A stretch of DNA of 64,000 bases, taken from contig CM012953.1 in assembly GCA_000181795.3 (NCBI GenBank), positions 3,581,344 to 3,645,343 on the forward strand, in the 5' to 3' direction. This stretch comes from Trichinella spiralis. Its lineage: Eukaryota > Nematoda > Enoplea > Trichinellida > Trichinellidae. The number at the start of each line of letters is the position of its first letter. Within the stretch, counting starts at the first letter, position 1. A program made the position numbers and the translations under genes. The notes beneath the pieces were generated by a model. That model searched no databases. It saw only the letters and a list, made by a program, of their open reading frames with translations, and was not told the origin of the DNA. Of the stretch, positions 13,315-25,314 are shown in pieces.

Positions 13315-14391
13315 ATTTTCAAATATTCAAAAACAGAAACCTGTCAATTTTAACCAAATTATTTATAAATAAAAAATATCAAGTGGAAAATTCATTTTTA
13401 TATTAAAAGAAAAATTCAAATCAACGTGAAGAACTATTCTTCTTCTTCTTTTAGTTATTGTCACCTTGCGTAAGAAAAAGCAGAAATATGATAACCAGTT
13501 TCACCAATTTTCATTCAAGCTTTCACTGTTTACTTCAACAAAGTAAATGCGAATTCAGCATGTTTAATTATACTGTAGAAAAATGATAAAATTATACATC
13601 ATATTTTTGAAAAAAGTTTATCAATTTATTAACAAATGCCCATGCAAAAGCAACAAATATATACACAAAATTAGGTCAAGTTTGAAGAGCGACAAATTTT
13701 AGACAACAAGCAGAATTGTTTGCAGACATTTCGTTATTGAAAGAATTTTATAATTTCCGTACAGAAACGCCGTTAACTGATGAAATCATCTGTTGAGAAT
13801 TATTTTAAAGAATGCAAATGAATAAAATATGCAACGTGCATTTTATATTTAACAAATCAGTTTGTAAATAATTGATTTGATAAATGTATGCATTTTCGAT
13901 GTTAAATTTAATAAAGAACTTATGGAAATTATTTCGGAAAAATGTAAATTATGTAAATTAGTTTTATAAAATGTATTGATTGTGTACATACATACACACA
14001 CACACACATATATATATATATTTGTATATATTAAATTTAAAATAACGTTGATCATGAACAAAATTGAATAAAATTTAAAAGAAGAATAAATTGTATAAAT
14101 AACAAATAAGTTTGAAAAAACCGGTTTCAATAGAAACAATTGCTTTTTTTAAAATATTTAGCTGTTGAATATGTGAATTAAAATTTTTTCACAAATTTAA
14201 AGTGGCTTTAAAGTACTTTAAACTTTTCTCAGTTTGAAATACTGCAAATTTACACACAGAACAAGAAACAGTTACTGGCTGTGCTTGGTGAAATATACAC
14301 TCCCCATAAAAGTATGATTAAAAAATTATCAAATAATTCTTATTAAAATTAATTATATATATACTTTCTTTCTTTCAGTTTTTCAAAGCAA
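13315..14391. other. AT-rich intergenic spacer
   Basis: About 1.1 kb between divergently oriented genes. No supported gene. It contains an AC/AT dinucleotide tract at 13986-14022. Promoters for both neighbours are expected here but no clear element was seen. Confidence 0.5.
13986..14022. repeat. AC/AT dinucleotide repeat
   Basis: Interrupted CA repeat followed by a TA run. Confidence 0.85.
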
Positions 14392-15089
14392 ATGGGCAAG
14401 AGCTTTAAATCAGTATCTAATTTGTTTGTTAAACTGATTACATCTTGTTGCAAGAGTGGAAAAGAAGCAGATTCTGGGACGCCACAACTTTCGCCACCTG
14501 TTGAACCCCCTGATGAATTGAAAGAAGGTATGCAAGTTGTTCATTGTTATTATAATTTGATTTATTAATTGCTGAGAGAAATTAATAATTGCATTGTTTC
14601 AGAAATGAAGAAAATGGCAGGAGACATTAAGCACGGCATTTTGATTGATCCAAAAAATCCAGATTATGTAACTTTCAAAGTACCTTCTGAGATTTTCGAT
14701 TATGAGGAGAATAAATTTGAAGAAAGACTTGAGAAAATGAATAAGAAAAAAGCAAAAGACAAGCAACAGATTGAAATAAAAGACGAGAAAAAGAGTGAAG
14801 ATGAAAAAGAAGATAAAAAGCAAGATCAGAAAATGTAAGGCTTGATTTATTAAAAATTTGTAATATATTAATTAATTTTTTTGCAAGTAACACGATAAAT
14901 AAGCATTTTTTTCCAATTTATTCCTGTGTGCACTGTAATAATTTTTTATTTCTGTATCATTTAAGGATTGTCTTATAATTTTGTCTTGTTCTTTCTATTT
15001 AAATGTATTTTCTAGATATTACCATGTATAATGTAATTATACTGTTTTCTTTTTTTAATTTTAGAACTGATGAAAGTGGCCCTAAATGA
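14392..15089 (+). CDS. Small Lys/Glu-rich protein, possibly lipid-anchored, unknown family
   Basis: I do not recognise this protein. Three exons (14392-14527, 14603-14834, 15065-15089) join in frame to about 130 residues. The N-terminus is MGKSFKSVSNLFVKLITSCC: a glycine after the start and an adjacent CC pair after a hydrophobic stretch. This invites the idea of membrane attachment by acylation, although residue 6 is Lys rather than the preferred Ser/Thr for myristoylation. The middle is ordinary sequence (PKNPDYVTFKVPSEIFDYEE) and the C-terminal third is a charged low-complexity tail of Lys, Glu and Asp, likely helical or disordered. A pyrimidine-rich TTTCTTTCAG lies 14 bp before the ATG, so the 5' end may be a splice or trans-splice acceptor. 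Exon 2 could also end at its own in-frame stop (14838) without the last splice. AATAAA occurs near 15236. Confidence 0.6.
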
Positions 15090-15334
15090 AACGAAAATTT
15101 TATACTCGATATCTATTTTTTAATTATAAATACAAATTGATATTTTAAATGTTCAAATGTGAAAATTTTCTACAATACTGTAAAAATTGTTTGTTGTTAA
15201 ATTTTGTTATTTAACGAATGAAATGTTTTTTACAATAATAAATGTTTATAATTATGCAGCAGCTCAACAAGTGACAGTTTTTCATTTTCAGAGGAAATTT
15301 TTAAATGCTTCATTTTTGAAGCAATATTTCATTG

Positions 15335-15587
15335 TGTGATGTATTGCGATGTCATGCTATCAAAAATATATACAAAAAGAGTGCGCAGGAACATATTACA
15401 GTAGGTACAGTAGTTTCACGTGACCAGTGTGCGTGCGTAGATTTGTTTCCCCTTTTCTCTCAGTGTGCATCGTCTATATGTGTGTGCGTTGTCTGTGTGT
15501 GTGTAATCTCGTGTGCGTTATACATTAGCTTGGTATTGTGTTGTCATTACAAGTAAAGTCTCTGCATATATTAATCAGTTCACAACA
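15335..15587 (+). repeat. 5' LTR of the Gypsy remnant
   Basis: Direct repeat partner of 20540-20796. It begins TGTGATG and ends near TTCACAACA. It contains a GT-rich stretch and the common block GCTTGGTATTGTGTTGTCAT. Confidence 0.85.
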
Positions 15588-15702
15588 TTTGGCGACGAGG
15601 ATGGGATTCATTAAAGAGGTACGTTATGATTCGTGTGATTACTGATTAACATGTTGGGCCACATCGAAGAGTTTGATATCTCTAAGCCAAAAGAATGGAC
15701 GG

Positions 15703-18700
15703 TGTTGGGATGGTGCGCTTGGACGATAAAACGGTAGCAGTTTAATGGATCGACCAGCACAAGCGAGCGAGAATAGAACACAGCGTGGGACTAAAACGAA
15801 AAAACTAAACACAGTACAGTATACGGGGGTACGGTATGTTGATAATTAGGTATATGGTGATGACGTCGTGATTTCCAACATCCCCACTTCACGCCGCCAT
15901 CCCAATTAGCTTCACACAAGCAGCCGGACTACTCGGCGTCATGGCCTTTGTGAACATGTCGGCTGCATTGTCTGCACTTGGTATTTGCCGCATTTCTGTT
16001 TCGCTTTCTTGTATTTTTTCTTTGATGAAATGGCGCCTTATGTCGATGTTTCTTGTTCTTGCTGACGATGACTGATCGATGCTGATGCTAACGGCTCCAC
16101 TATTGTCGCATGGCAGTGTAGGCTTGCTGGTTTCTTTTTCCAATTCAGATTGCAGTGAGCGTAGCCATGCGCTTTCTTGTGCAGCCTGGCTTAAGGCCAT
16201 GTATTCAGCTTCTGTTGTTGATAACGCTACCGTCCGCTGTTTTTTGATGACCATGCAATCGCTGCACCGGAGTGGCACACAACGCATCTAGAGATGGATC
16301 GACGATCATCTCTGTCATTGCCCCAGTCGGCATCGAAATACACGGTGAGTGCGTTCTCAGTCCGCTTGTACACTAACTTCGCAGCTTTTGTGTACTTCAA
16401 GTATCGGAAGATGCGCTTAACGGCAGTCCAATGTGCCTTTCCAGGATTATCACAAAAACGACTGACAATCCCCACTGCGTGGCAAATGTCTGGCCGACAA
16501 CTTTGACTTAAATAAACCAGGCAGCCGACGGCTTCTCTGTACGGTACGGTGTTCATCTGCTTTATTTCTTCATCACTCCTCGGCATCATCGCTTTCGATA
16601 AAACCTGGTTAGGGTCCAACGGTGTTTTCACCCCTTTGCAGTCGGACATTCTGAACCGGTGCAGCATTTCCTCAATGTACTGCTCCTGGTCAATCGACAG
16701 CGTGCCATTTTCAACATCTTGCACGATTCTGATTCCTAGGCACCAATGGGCTTTGCCAAGATCTTTCATTTTGAAGCGCTCACACAACGCCATCTTCAAT
16801 TCATTTTTTGATGACTCGTTGTTTGAAAGAATGAGTAGATCGTCTACGTATACACCGACGGCGAGGAAAGTTTTATTTTTCCAAAGAAAATAGATGCAGG
16901 GCTCGTTCTTCAGCCTGTTGAGCCCGAAACTCCGAAGAGTCTCGTCCAACATTCCGTACCATGCACGACTCGCCTGTTTCAGGCCGTAGATAGATTTTCT
17001 TAAACGGCAGTATTTGTTGTTTCCATCACCAACACCACTCGGCAGTTCCATATATATTTCTTCATTCAGGCTCGGATTCAGGAACGCGGTCACAACGTCC
17101 ATTTGATCTACTTCCAAATTATACTTCGCTGCCAATGACAAAAGATACCGGAGCGAAGAATAACCCAATGTTGGAGCGAATGTGTCTTCAAAATCAATTC
17201 CTTGCAATTGTGAGTATCCTTTGGCCACAAGTCGCGCTTTTCGTTTTCCAATTGTCCCATCTTCTTTATACTTTGTCTTGAAGACCCATTTACTTTTAAT
17301 GGCCTTCTTGTGTGGAGGCAAAACGGCAGGTTCCCATGATTGATTTTCGCGGTGGGATGCCAATTCTTCATTGATGGCCTTGAGCCACTCTTTGGCATCC
17401 GGACGATTCACTGCCTCTTCATAGCTGATGGGATCGCTATGCTCGCGCACTTGCGCCTGAAACAGAAGAAAATCTGAGTTGAATATGTTTCGATTAGGGA
17501 AATGGTTTCGTAGCGGTCTTCTGAGTTCTTCTGGCGACGTCTTCGCTGACGGCTGTGGATTTTGTCCAATGGACTTATCACTGTCGGTGTCTACTTTGAG
17601 TGGAGCAGATGGATTTGGATCCATCTCAGTAGAACCACTATCTTGAGAAGTCCACACAATCACTGCTTCTTCGCCAACGTCTGGACTCATAAGGGAATTT
17701 GTCGACCCTTCCTTTGACGCCTGGGTGCCAGGGAACTGTGATTCCAAGAATTTCACGTCTCTGGTGACATACATCTTCTTCGTTTTACGGTCCACAGTAC
17801 GATATCCTTTGCTGGTTTCGCAGTATCCAACGAAGATCCGTTCTTCGGATTTCAGATCCCACTTCTTTCGTTGTCCTGAGGGAACGTGCACCATTGCCAA
17901 ACAGCCAAAGACTTTCAAGTGCGCCAAGTTTGGCTTACGTCCAGACCAAGCTTCTTCTGGAGTTACCTTTCGCAGAGCCTTTGTGGGGCATCTGTTTCGT
18001 AGGTAGTTGGCTGTGCCCACAGCCTCTGCCCACAAATCTGGACTCAAGTTGGCATCTATTAGCATCGTTCTGGCCTTTTCCACAAGCGTTCGGTTCATCC
18101 TTTCTGCGACGCCATTTTGTTGGGGCGTTTCAGGAATCGTACGTTCGTGACGAATGCCTTTTCTCACCAGAAATTCCGCGAACATGTTGTTCACGTATTC
18201 ACGCCCATTATCGGTTCGCAGGCACTTCACTCTTTTTGAAGTTTGCCTTTCCACCATTGCGATGAAGTCTTTGAACTTCGACAGGACTTCGTTCTTGTGC
18301 TTCAGAAAGTACACAAACGATTTCCGTGAGAAATCATCGATAAATGAAAGAAAGTATCGAGCACCACCAACTGACGCTACTTGCATGGGCCCACATATGT
18401 CCGAGTGTACCAGTTCAAGAACTTCTTTTGATCTCTTAGTGGCCGATTTAGGAAAGGGCAAACGACACTGTTTTCCTTTCAAGCAAGTGACACAATCCGT
18501 TTTTGTGATTGCATCAGATGGAATGCCAGTTGCTTGCCCATCTTGCAAGAGCTTCATTGATCCACGACTTAAATGCCCTAGTTGACGGTGCCACAGATCT
18601 GGGACATCATGCACTGTCATAGCCCACTGGTCACACCGATTTAGCCGATATAGTCCATTATACTGAGTTGCAGTACCGAGAATATGTTGTCTCGGAACTT

Positions 18701-19095
18701 CAATAGCTAAGTCCACTATTCGGCAACCATTTTCGTCGAAGATCAACGTCTTCTTCTGTGCGGCTATTCGACTTACAGACAGGAGATTCAGTGCCAGTTC
18801 CGGAGCATGTCGAACGTCGTGGGCCACCATCGTCTTCTCAGTAGCGAGGGGAATTTTCACAACGCCGATTCCCTTAGTCGTTATATTTGTTCCATTGGCA
18901 ATGGCCACTGTGTGAGTAGTGCGACTGTTGTACTCTTCCATCCAATCGTCGCCATGAAGTCAGATGCGTTGTGGCGCCGGAATCTAAGAATCAATCCTTG
19001 TCGCCATCAGTTGCATTTTGAATTAGGAGACAGCTTGCAGCAAAATCTGTGTTTGCTGCTAAGTGCTTGTCCGATTTCTTCTGATTTCTCACAGG
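15703..19095 (-). mobile_element. Copia (Ty1-like) LTR element remnant inside the Gypsy element
   Basis: Fossil LTR retrotransposon on the minus strand. One LTR-like end is visible at 15703-15880 (TGTTGG to CCAACA, about 178 bp), preceded on the coding side by a purine-rich tract. Its pol region carries, in order, the aspartic protease motif, the GAG-pre-integrase zinc finger, the integrase core, a long reverse transcriptase with the YVDDLL box (near 16840) and Copia-type RNase H. Most of pol, about 900 codons, reads without interruption, so it is fairly young. It has about two breaks. The 5' LTR and most of gag are absent: the element stops abruptly at about 19095, where Gypsy integrase sequence resumes. 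It is therefore truncated and not whole. Confidence 0.9.
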
Positions 19096-20539
19096 CCGGC
19101 GATCGCTTATCACAAAGGGACAAAATTGGACAGTGAAATTGAAAACTTGGTAAAAACATGTGAACTGTGCCAACAGTCTAGAGCTTCGCCACCGCACGCG
19201 CCTGTACACAAGTGGGAATCTCCAAGAATTCCGTGGTCTCGCATACACCTGATCTAGTAGGCCCCATTTGCGGCAAGAACTTCTTAATCGTTGTGGACGC
19301 CTTCTCCAAATGGCTTGAAGTCAGTGCCCTGAAAAACACGACATCTGAATCGGTGATATCATGCTTGAGACAAATTTTTAGCATCCATGGACTGCTTGAC
19401 ATGACATTATCGTCTCAGATAATGGTGCACAGTTCACTTCACACGTTTTTCAGGAATACTTAAATAAAGTGTGGTATCAAACACATCACGTCCGCCCCTT
19501 TTTACCCTTCTTCTAATGGTCAAGCTGAAACCACAGGATACGTACCCTTCGAAATGATGTTTGGGCGCCCTCCGCGACTCCCAGTGGATGCAGCGTTCAA
19601 CACGAACTTGGGGAACGCAACGACCACCAGCAAGTACGTCGAAGAGTTGGCAGCCCACTTCCGAAACGCGTTTGCGCTTGCCCGAAAACACTGCTGCGCA
19701 ACAGATGCGACATAGGTATTATTATGATCGGAAGACAGGAAATCCATATTACGAGACCCATGAAGCAGTCTACTTGTACTGCCCTGCCAGCAAAAGCAAA
19801 TCAAGCAGGAAATTCACGACACCGTGGACAGGGCCGTTCGAGATTGTCAAACAAGTCTCCGGGTTAAATTATCGCATCCGGAGTATCAGCAACCCAAGAC
19901 GAACCTTGCTAGTGCATGTCAGTCGCTTAAAGCCATGTAAATTGACATCTGGACAGCTGTGCAGCCTGTGACAAAAGGACAACGAAGATAAGAAACAAGT
20001 TCGACGTGATCACCAATCCAAGACCAAGCCCAGAATATATCGCCCACGACTGGTGTGAACTGAAGAAGACCATGGACGTGACGGCACGTCAACAAGCAAT
20101 GGTAGCTCAGAGGCCGCAGCGAGAATCGAACCCTGTGAGTCCAGCACGTCAAGCTATATGACTTGCCACCGTGCTACTTGCTGCCCCGGAAACCAGCGAC
20201 CGTTGTGAGTCCGACAGGCTCACTGTCCTACCAAGTACAAACAGAAGACGGTCAACTGTGGCGCAGACACATAGACCAGTTAAGAAAACGCTATGTAACT
20301 GCTGAGGAAAATCACAGTGCAGAAAAGATCGAATCACAGAAAAAAAAAGCTAGAAGAGAAACAGTAACAACTGAAACTACACCTGAGGAAAATGCAGCAG
20401 TTGTCACAACACCAAGAGAAGAAAGTGAGGCAGCGTCACAATCACCTGATGCTGCAAGTGTTGGACAACAACGATCGTCTACGCGAGAAAGAAGACCGCC
20501 ACAACGGCTCAAGGACAACGAATGTTAAGGGGAAAGGGA

Positions 20540-20796
20540 TGTAATGAATTGCGATGTCATGCTATCAAAAATATATACAAAAAGAGTACTCAAGAACATA
20601 TTACAGTAGGTGCAGTAGTTTTCCACGTCACCAGTGTGCGTGCGCAGGTTGGTTCCGGCGTTCTCTCATTGTGCATTGCCTCTCTGTATGTGCATTGTCT
20701 GTGTGTGTGATCTCATGTGCGTTATACATTAGCTTGGTATTGTGTTGTCATTACAAGTAAAGTTTCTGCATATATTAATCAGTTCACATTCACAAC
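20540..20796 (+). repeat. 3' LTR of the Gypsy remnant
   Basis: Direct repeat partner of 15335-15587. It begins TGTAATG after a purine tract and ends near TTCACAAC. Confidence 0.85.
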
Positions 20797-20800
20797 ATTG

Positions 20801-21289
20801 TAAGCATTAGATAAAACAATATTTATTATTACGAAGAGATGTAATCAACTTAGAAAAAAAGACAACGAGTAAATATATGTGAAATAACAATATCGCAAAT
20901 AAATTATGCAGATATAGCTTCACACATGTGCAATTTTAGAAAAAACAAACTCAACGAATGAAAAAGTGTTTATTTTATATAAAGAATATTGAAAAAGATT
21001 GCAAAGTAGAATTTTTTTATTTTCATCATAGTAATCTAAAAATTTTATTTTTATTTTCAAAGATTTACATTTAATTGCAATATCTTTATTTTTCATGAGT
21101 AGTATTCTCTAAAAAAAATTCGCTAAAGAAATGTATTCTCTAAAGAAAATTCCCTTTCCTTCACATTCACTCTAAATGTTTAACAGTATCTATGCAACTG
21201 TCTAATTAGTAATTCAAATATAAGTATAATATTGTACATCTTGAACTATCGTGATCAGTATAATTTTCATCGATTATTAACAAAGTTTC
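20801..21289. other. AT-rich spacer between two retroelement remnants
   Basis: About 490 bp of AT-rich sequence. Nothing was recognised in it. Confidence 0.5.
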
Positions 21290-21649
21290 TGTTGGAAACT
21301 GAAGGTGCATCAGTTCTTGACCATCGGAATGGTGGGGAGTACGGTAGGTGGTGTACGGTGAGAGAGTGACGAGGAAGCGTGAAGAAGCTGCGGTTTTGTC
21401 AGCAATCTCCGTACTGTGCTGTGTGATTGTCATTGGTTTTGTGTGGTGCTCAATCGGTTTTCATTTGTGTCCATTGATAAGTGCTTCGTTGAATAAAACC
21501 GGTGTCCGCTGTTTTGTCTTACTTTGCTACACGTTCGTAAACGAACGTGGGTCGTATTGCGGTCAGATCATCATAATTGACTTGATCTGCCGCCATAGTA
21601 AAAATCTACAGTCCACTGACTCGTTGGCTACACGACTCTGTCCCCAACA
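21290..21649 (+). repeat. Probable 5' LTR of the BEL/Pao remnant
   Basis: Starts TGTTGGAAAC and ends CCCCAACA, about 360 bp, immediately upstream of the gag remnant. The first nine bases match the solo LTR at 31199. No second copy is in the window, so the boundaries are inferred from the TG...CA ends. Confidence 0.55.
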
Positions 21650-23230
21650 TTCTGGTCATCCGAGCCGGATACATCGAAGGCGAGCGACCTTAGGATACTG
21701 CAGCGGTAATGGCAAGCCTGAGTGTTGGCTCTAATGCGGTCGAACGGGACTGATCAACCCGTACGACTGGATGACCAGGGAGATGCAGCGTCATGATCAG
21801 GACCTGAAGTGGTGACGGCCGCGACTTCTGTCCATGAACTTACCGCACGATTGCCAAGGTATGATCTGCCTAAGTACAGTGGAGACTTCGCTGAGTTTCG
21901 TGCGTTTTGGGACCAATTCGACTATCGCGTGCATCAGCGAAAAGACTTGTGCAACGCAGCGAAGCTGACCTACCTCCGTGGCTGCTTAACTGGTAGAGTA
22001 GCGGAAGTAATTAGTAGCCTGTCCAGCAGCAATGCTGATTATGAGGTGGCACTGAAGCGCCTGCGCGAGGTGATTAGGTATCAAATCAAGAAGCTCCTGC
22101 AAGCGCCTCCAAAGGACGTGAGTCTGCGCACGCATTACGACTTCCTGAGACGAACAGTCGACGCGTTGACTGCCCTGGGCAAGGATCCGAGGGAAGGTGG
22201 TCTCCGAGAAGGTGAGCTGTCCTCAGCTGAGATCACGATTGCTATCAGTCGTGATTGCCTTCCGACACCGGTCAGGATCAAGTAGGATGAGAGAACGAAG
22301 GCGAATGAGACGATGGCCGCTGACTTGTCAGAATATCTCTAATTCATGGGAGAACAGGCTCAGCTCCTGGAAGAGTCGCGGTCGGATCGACGAGAACCCG
22401 CCAAGCCCACTAAGCCCGAAGCCAAACGCTGAAGCAGCCCTTTCAGACGAAGACTCGACGGTGCAAAGTTTCTCCACACTACCGTTGCGGATCAGCTTGC
22501 CGTGTGCGGAGAATCACTACGAGCTGCAGAAATTTCAGAGTTGGGACGACCAATGCCTGATGAGAAGATGAAGACAGCACAATAGTTTGGTCAGTGTTTC
22601 TACTGCCAGAAGTATGGGCATATCAAAAGGAATTGCCGGGATCGGATGGGTCACCTTGCCGCGTCTGGCAGGTCGACATCCGGGGTGTGCAACTCTGACA
22701 TCTCTGGACAGCAGACAGGAACGAAGAGTAAAACCGTGGAACCAAGGAAGGCTCAGGTGAACATCGCCACCATTGAACGTGGCTGAAGTCGTTTCCAGAT
22801 AATCAAGGCCGTGGCTCACGGTTCCCAAACGCTTGCTCAACTGCTTGTTCGACACCGGAGCTGAGCGGTCTCTGTTGCGCCAAGACATCGCCGACGAGTT
22901 CAAGTTGGCAGGCGAAACTCACCTGATTTCCTTTTGTGGTCTTGGTGGCTCGAGAATCAGCTGCCAAGCGTTGAGATTAATTCGATTCTGACTCAGCTCA
23001 GTCAGCGGAGAGCGCGCCGAGGAAAGGTACGAACCGGAAGCAATGACAGTCCTGATGCTTTGCGAGTATCTTTGGCAGACACAAGTGTCACCAAAGGATT
23101 GGCCTCATCTTCAGAACCTGAACCTGACGAAGGAAGTCAGAGAGTTGACACCAGTCCACGTCATCATCCGATTGGACAGTTATTTCCGCTTTCTTGGAAT
23201 GCAGTAAACCAACTACTGGGTTGATTGAAC
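21290..23230 (+). mobile_element. BEL/Pao LTR element remnant (5' part)
   Basis: Fossil BEL/Pao retrotransposon. A probable 5' LTR runs from about 21290 (TGTTGGAAAC) to 21649 (CCCCAACA) and includes a perfect 20-bp palindrome at 21530-21549. The gag region follows from about 21800, with the Pao-type domain (LPKYSGDFAEFRAFWDQF). Then come a CCHC zinc-knuckle-like region near 22600 and an aspartic protease-like stretch near 22850. Sequence after about 23230 no longer resembles the element, and no reverse transcriptase, integrase or 3' LTR is present. Several breaks are evident, so it is a dead, truncated copy, older than the neighbouring Copia remnant by the state of its coding region. Confidence 0.82.
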
Positions 23231-23410
23231 ATTCAAGTTGCATTTCTTGTATTAGGATGGTTCAACATTCCAGGTGAAAAAGGATCTGTTTGTCTGAATT
23301 ACCAAACAAAACAGAAAGTTAAGAAAAATTTTTCAGATATAGTTCCTTCCATTAGGGATGTTCCCATTATCTTCCCTTAGCACTGCATGTGCTCTTCTAA
23401 AATATGATCA

Positions 23411-24806
23411 TTGCTAATTATCCTCGTCATTCCTACTATTTTGTTCTTTTTTATGGCTGATGTCTCTGAGTTGCATCTTGTACAAAATCGTTGCGGTGGT
23501 ATGTCCCTTGTTCATGAAGGCAGGGCATACAGATTAAAACGTGCCGGCAAACAGAAATATTGGAGGTGCTCAAAAGTATGTGCTAAATGTACAGTGTGTG
23601 TCCTTCGTTACTAAGGGGTAGTGTATTTTGGTATAGGACAAAAAAGGCTGCGGTGGTGCTATATGGACAAACCTTGATGTGACATCGATGATGAAGCAGA
23701 ATGATCACATCGAAAGTTGCCCGGTGGATGAGCATTTGGCCTACAAAATGGAAAAAAAGGTGATTTTGAAAAAGCGGAGTGCGGAAGAAACGAAACGGAG
23801 CCATTTATGATGAAGAAGCTTCCGCCGCATCTGCCCACTTATCCACATCTGGCCATTTTCCCCTTTTCAAACGGGCAAAGTCCACGATATACAGCCACCA
23901 GGCAAAGCGATACCAAAAACTGCCCAAACATCGTCGGGACTTGCAAATCCCTGACGCATTCAGGACAACAAAGGCCGGTGATGAATTTTTGTTGTGGCAG
24001 AGTGTATCAAGGCATGTACTGGTATTTGGTACGGGTTCCAACATTAGACTGCTGGCAGNCCAGGGCGAACCTGGTGCATTGGATGGTACATTCAAGGGTT
24101 GTACCTCAAATGATATCAATAGCTTTTTTATTTATCCATGTCATTTGTGGCGAGTAAGCTGGTGCCCAGTAGTGTGTTGCTATGTACGGGTAAAGATATT
24201 GACAAATAAGAGTTCATTTTTTCNNNCTTTNNTANNNNNNNNNNNNGTCNNTAGCGTCANTCTTTATCCACAAACNATAATTTGTAATTTTGAAATCGCC
24301 CTGNTACCANTTNNNNAANGCCGTTCACTGATATGTTGTTNATTANNNNTGTTNTTGGCTGTTCTTTACTGTTGTTGTTGCTGCTGTTGGCTAGTGAAAA
24401 ATAAAAATCACTATTTAACTTGTTTTATGTATTGTTTTTTTCTAAATTATTACTGTCGCATTTGATGTAACGTCACTTTGGTACAATAAAATATAGAATA
24501 ATGATAAAAATTATTTTCGGGAATGCTGATCATGAAAAAGTATAAACTTCACCACAAATAATATATTTAAATAAACAAAATTTCAATGAATGACAAAACT
24601 TTAAAGAAACAATAAAANTTTTGGAATAATAAATATTTCCATTATTATTACGTCACTACTATTAAAGTTACGTAATCCAAAATGGAATATTTGAACCAAT
24701 GAAATGAAAAAATATTACAGCTAATCACAAGGGAACAATTTGAATCAATGAGAAATTAGACAAGAAAAATCAATATGACAACGACTTGACGGCCCAATAA
24801 AATAGC
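23411..24806 (+). mobile_element. MULE DNA transposon with FLYWCH-type transposase (partial)
   Basis: This is a Mutator-like element. A FLYWCH zinc-finger exon begins near ATG 23453 (GGMSLVHEGRAYRLKRAGKQ, YWRCSK). It is followed by a likely short intron (about 23577-23637), because DKKGCGGAIWTNLD and HIESCPVDE resume in the FLYWCH pattern. Downstream, LYRH-like AKRYQKLPKHRRDLQIPDAF and then GDEFLLWQS, VLVFGTGSNIRLLA and DGTFKGC match the start of MULE transposases, where the D of DGTFK is the first catalytic Asp. The frame changes once near 23790. From about 24130 the catalytic core is lost, and runs of N at 24224-24360 hide the sequence. The right end (24380-24806) is a long terminal region shared, in inverse orientation, with 63067-63500. 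Confidence 0.78.
24380..24806 (+). repeat. MULE right terminus with CCAAT ladder
   Basis: Reverse-complement homologue of 63067-63500, strongly conserved over about 400 bp except for small indels. CCAAT-like pentamers lie at 24696 (CCAAT), 24721 (CTAAT), 24745 (TCAAT), 24770 (TCAAT) and 24794 (CCAAT), spaced 25, 24, 25 and 24 bp. Homology stops just after AATAAAATAGCG. Confidence 0.85.
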
Positions 24807-25314
24807 GTGCTATTTCTCAACTAAATTTCATTGGTTGTTTCTCTGAAGTACGCAGCTAAATTTCATTGGTAGTCAGTCCGGTGGGCTTAGGTTTCCTAGA
24901 AAGGGGACTGCTTAACTTTAAATTTCCGAAGCTAACAGGACACGTCAGGAACAATCACTATGCAAAATCATAAGCGAACACCATGTTTCAGAACAGCAAC
25001 CAATGAACTTTACTGAGAAGAAGTAGGCGGAGTTCGTTGGGGGATATCAGGTCCACCCAACAAAAATTTTGCGTTTCTGTTAAAAATTTTATATATTTGT
25101 GTTTAAGAATATTAATAATCATTATTACATATCACAGACTAGTTTTGATTTAATTATATTAAAGTTGATACTTGCATATTGTTAAATACTGTAAAATCGA
25201 TAATAAGTTTAGTAAACATAATAAAAGCAATGTTGAGTTCATGACAGTTTGTGTGTGCTGCATTATTTTTGTTAAAGCCTGCTTAAGGCAGTTGAAAAAA
25301 TTGATTTTCTGAAG
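24807..25314. other. Upstream region of the RETREG-like gene
   Basis: About 500 bp with several further ATTGG/CCAAT boxes (24830, 24865, 25000), two of them in the repeated context CTAAATTTCATTGG. These could be promoter CCAAT boxes or more MULE-derived sequence. No gene was seen. Confidence 0.45.

Larger units (their letters stand above)
15335..20796 (+). mobile_element. Gypsy (Ty3-like) LTR element remnant, interrupted by a Copia remnant
   Basis: Fossil LTR retrotransposon. The 5' LTR is about 15335-15587 and the 3' LTR about 20540-20796. They are very similar over their length, with scattered substitutions and small indels, so the insertion is moderately young. The 5' LTR is followed by a TGGCGACGAGGA primer-binding-type sequence typical of Gypsy elements. 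A purine-rich tract lies just before the 3' LTR. A short start of gag (from about 15651) remains on the left. On the right, from about 19095 to 20528, are integrase, a C-terminal integrase region and a charged tail. The middle (most of gag, protease, reverse transcriptase, RNase H) is missing and the gap is filled by the Copia remnant. Several breaks are present and the element looks dead. A 4-bp ATTG on each side is a weak candidate target duplication. Confidence 0.85.

Noticed and set aside
20100-20145. tRNA-like GGTTCGATTC stretch on the minus strand
   Set aside because: No cloverleaf could be built around it. It lies inside the Gypsy remnant.
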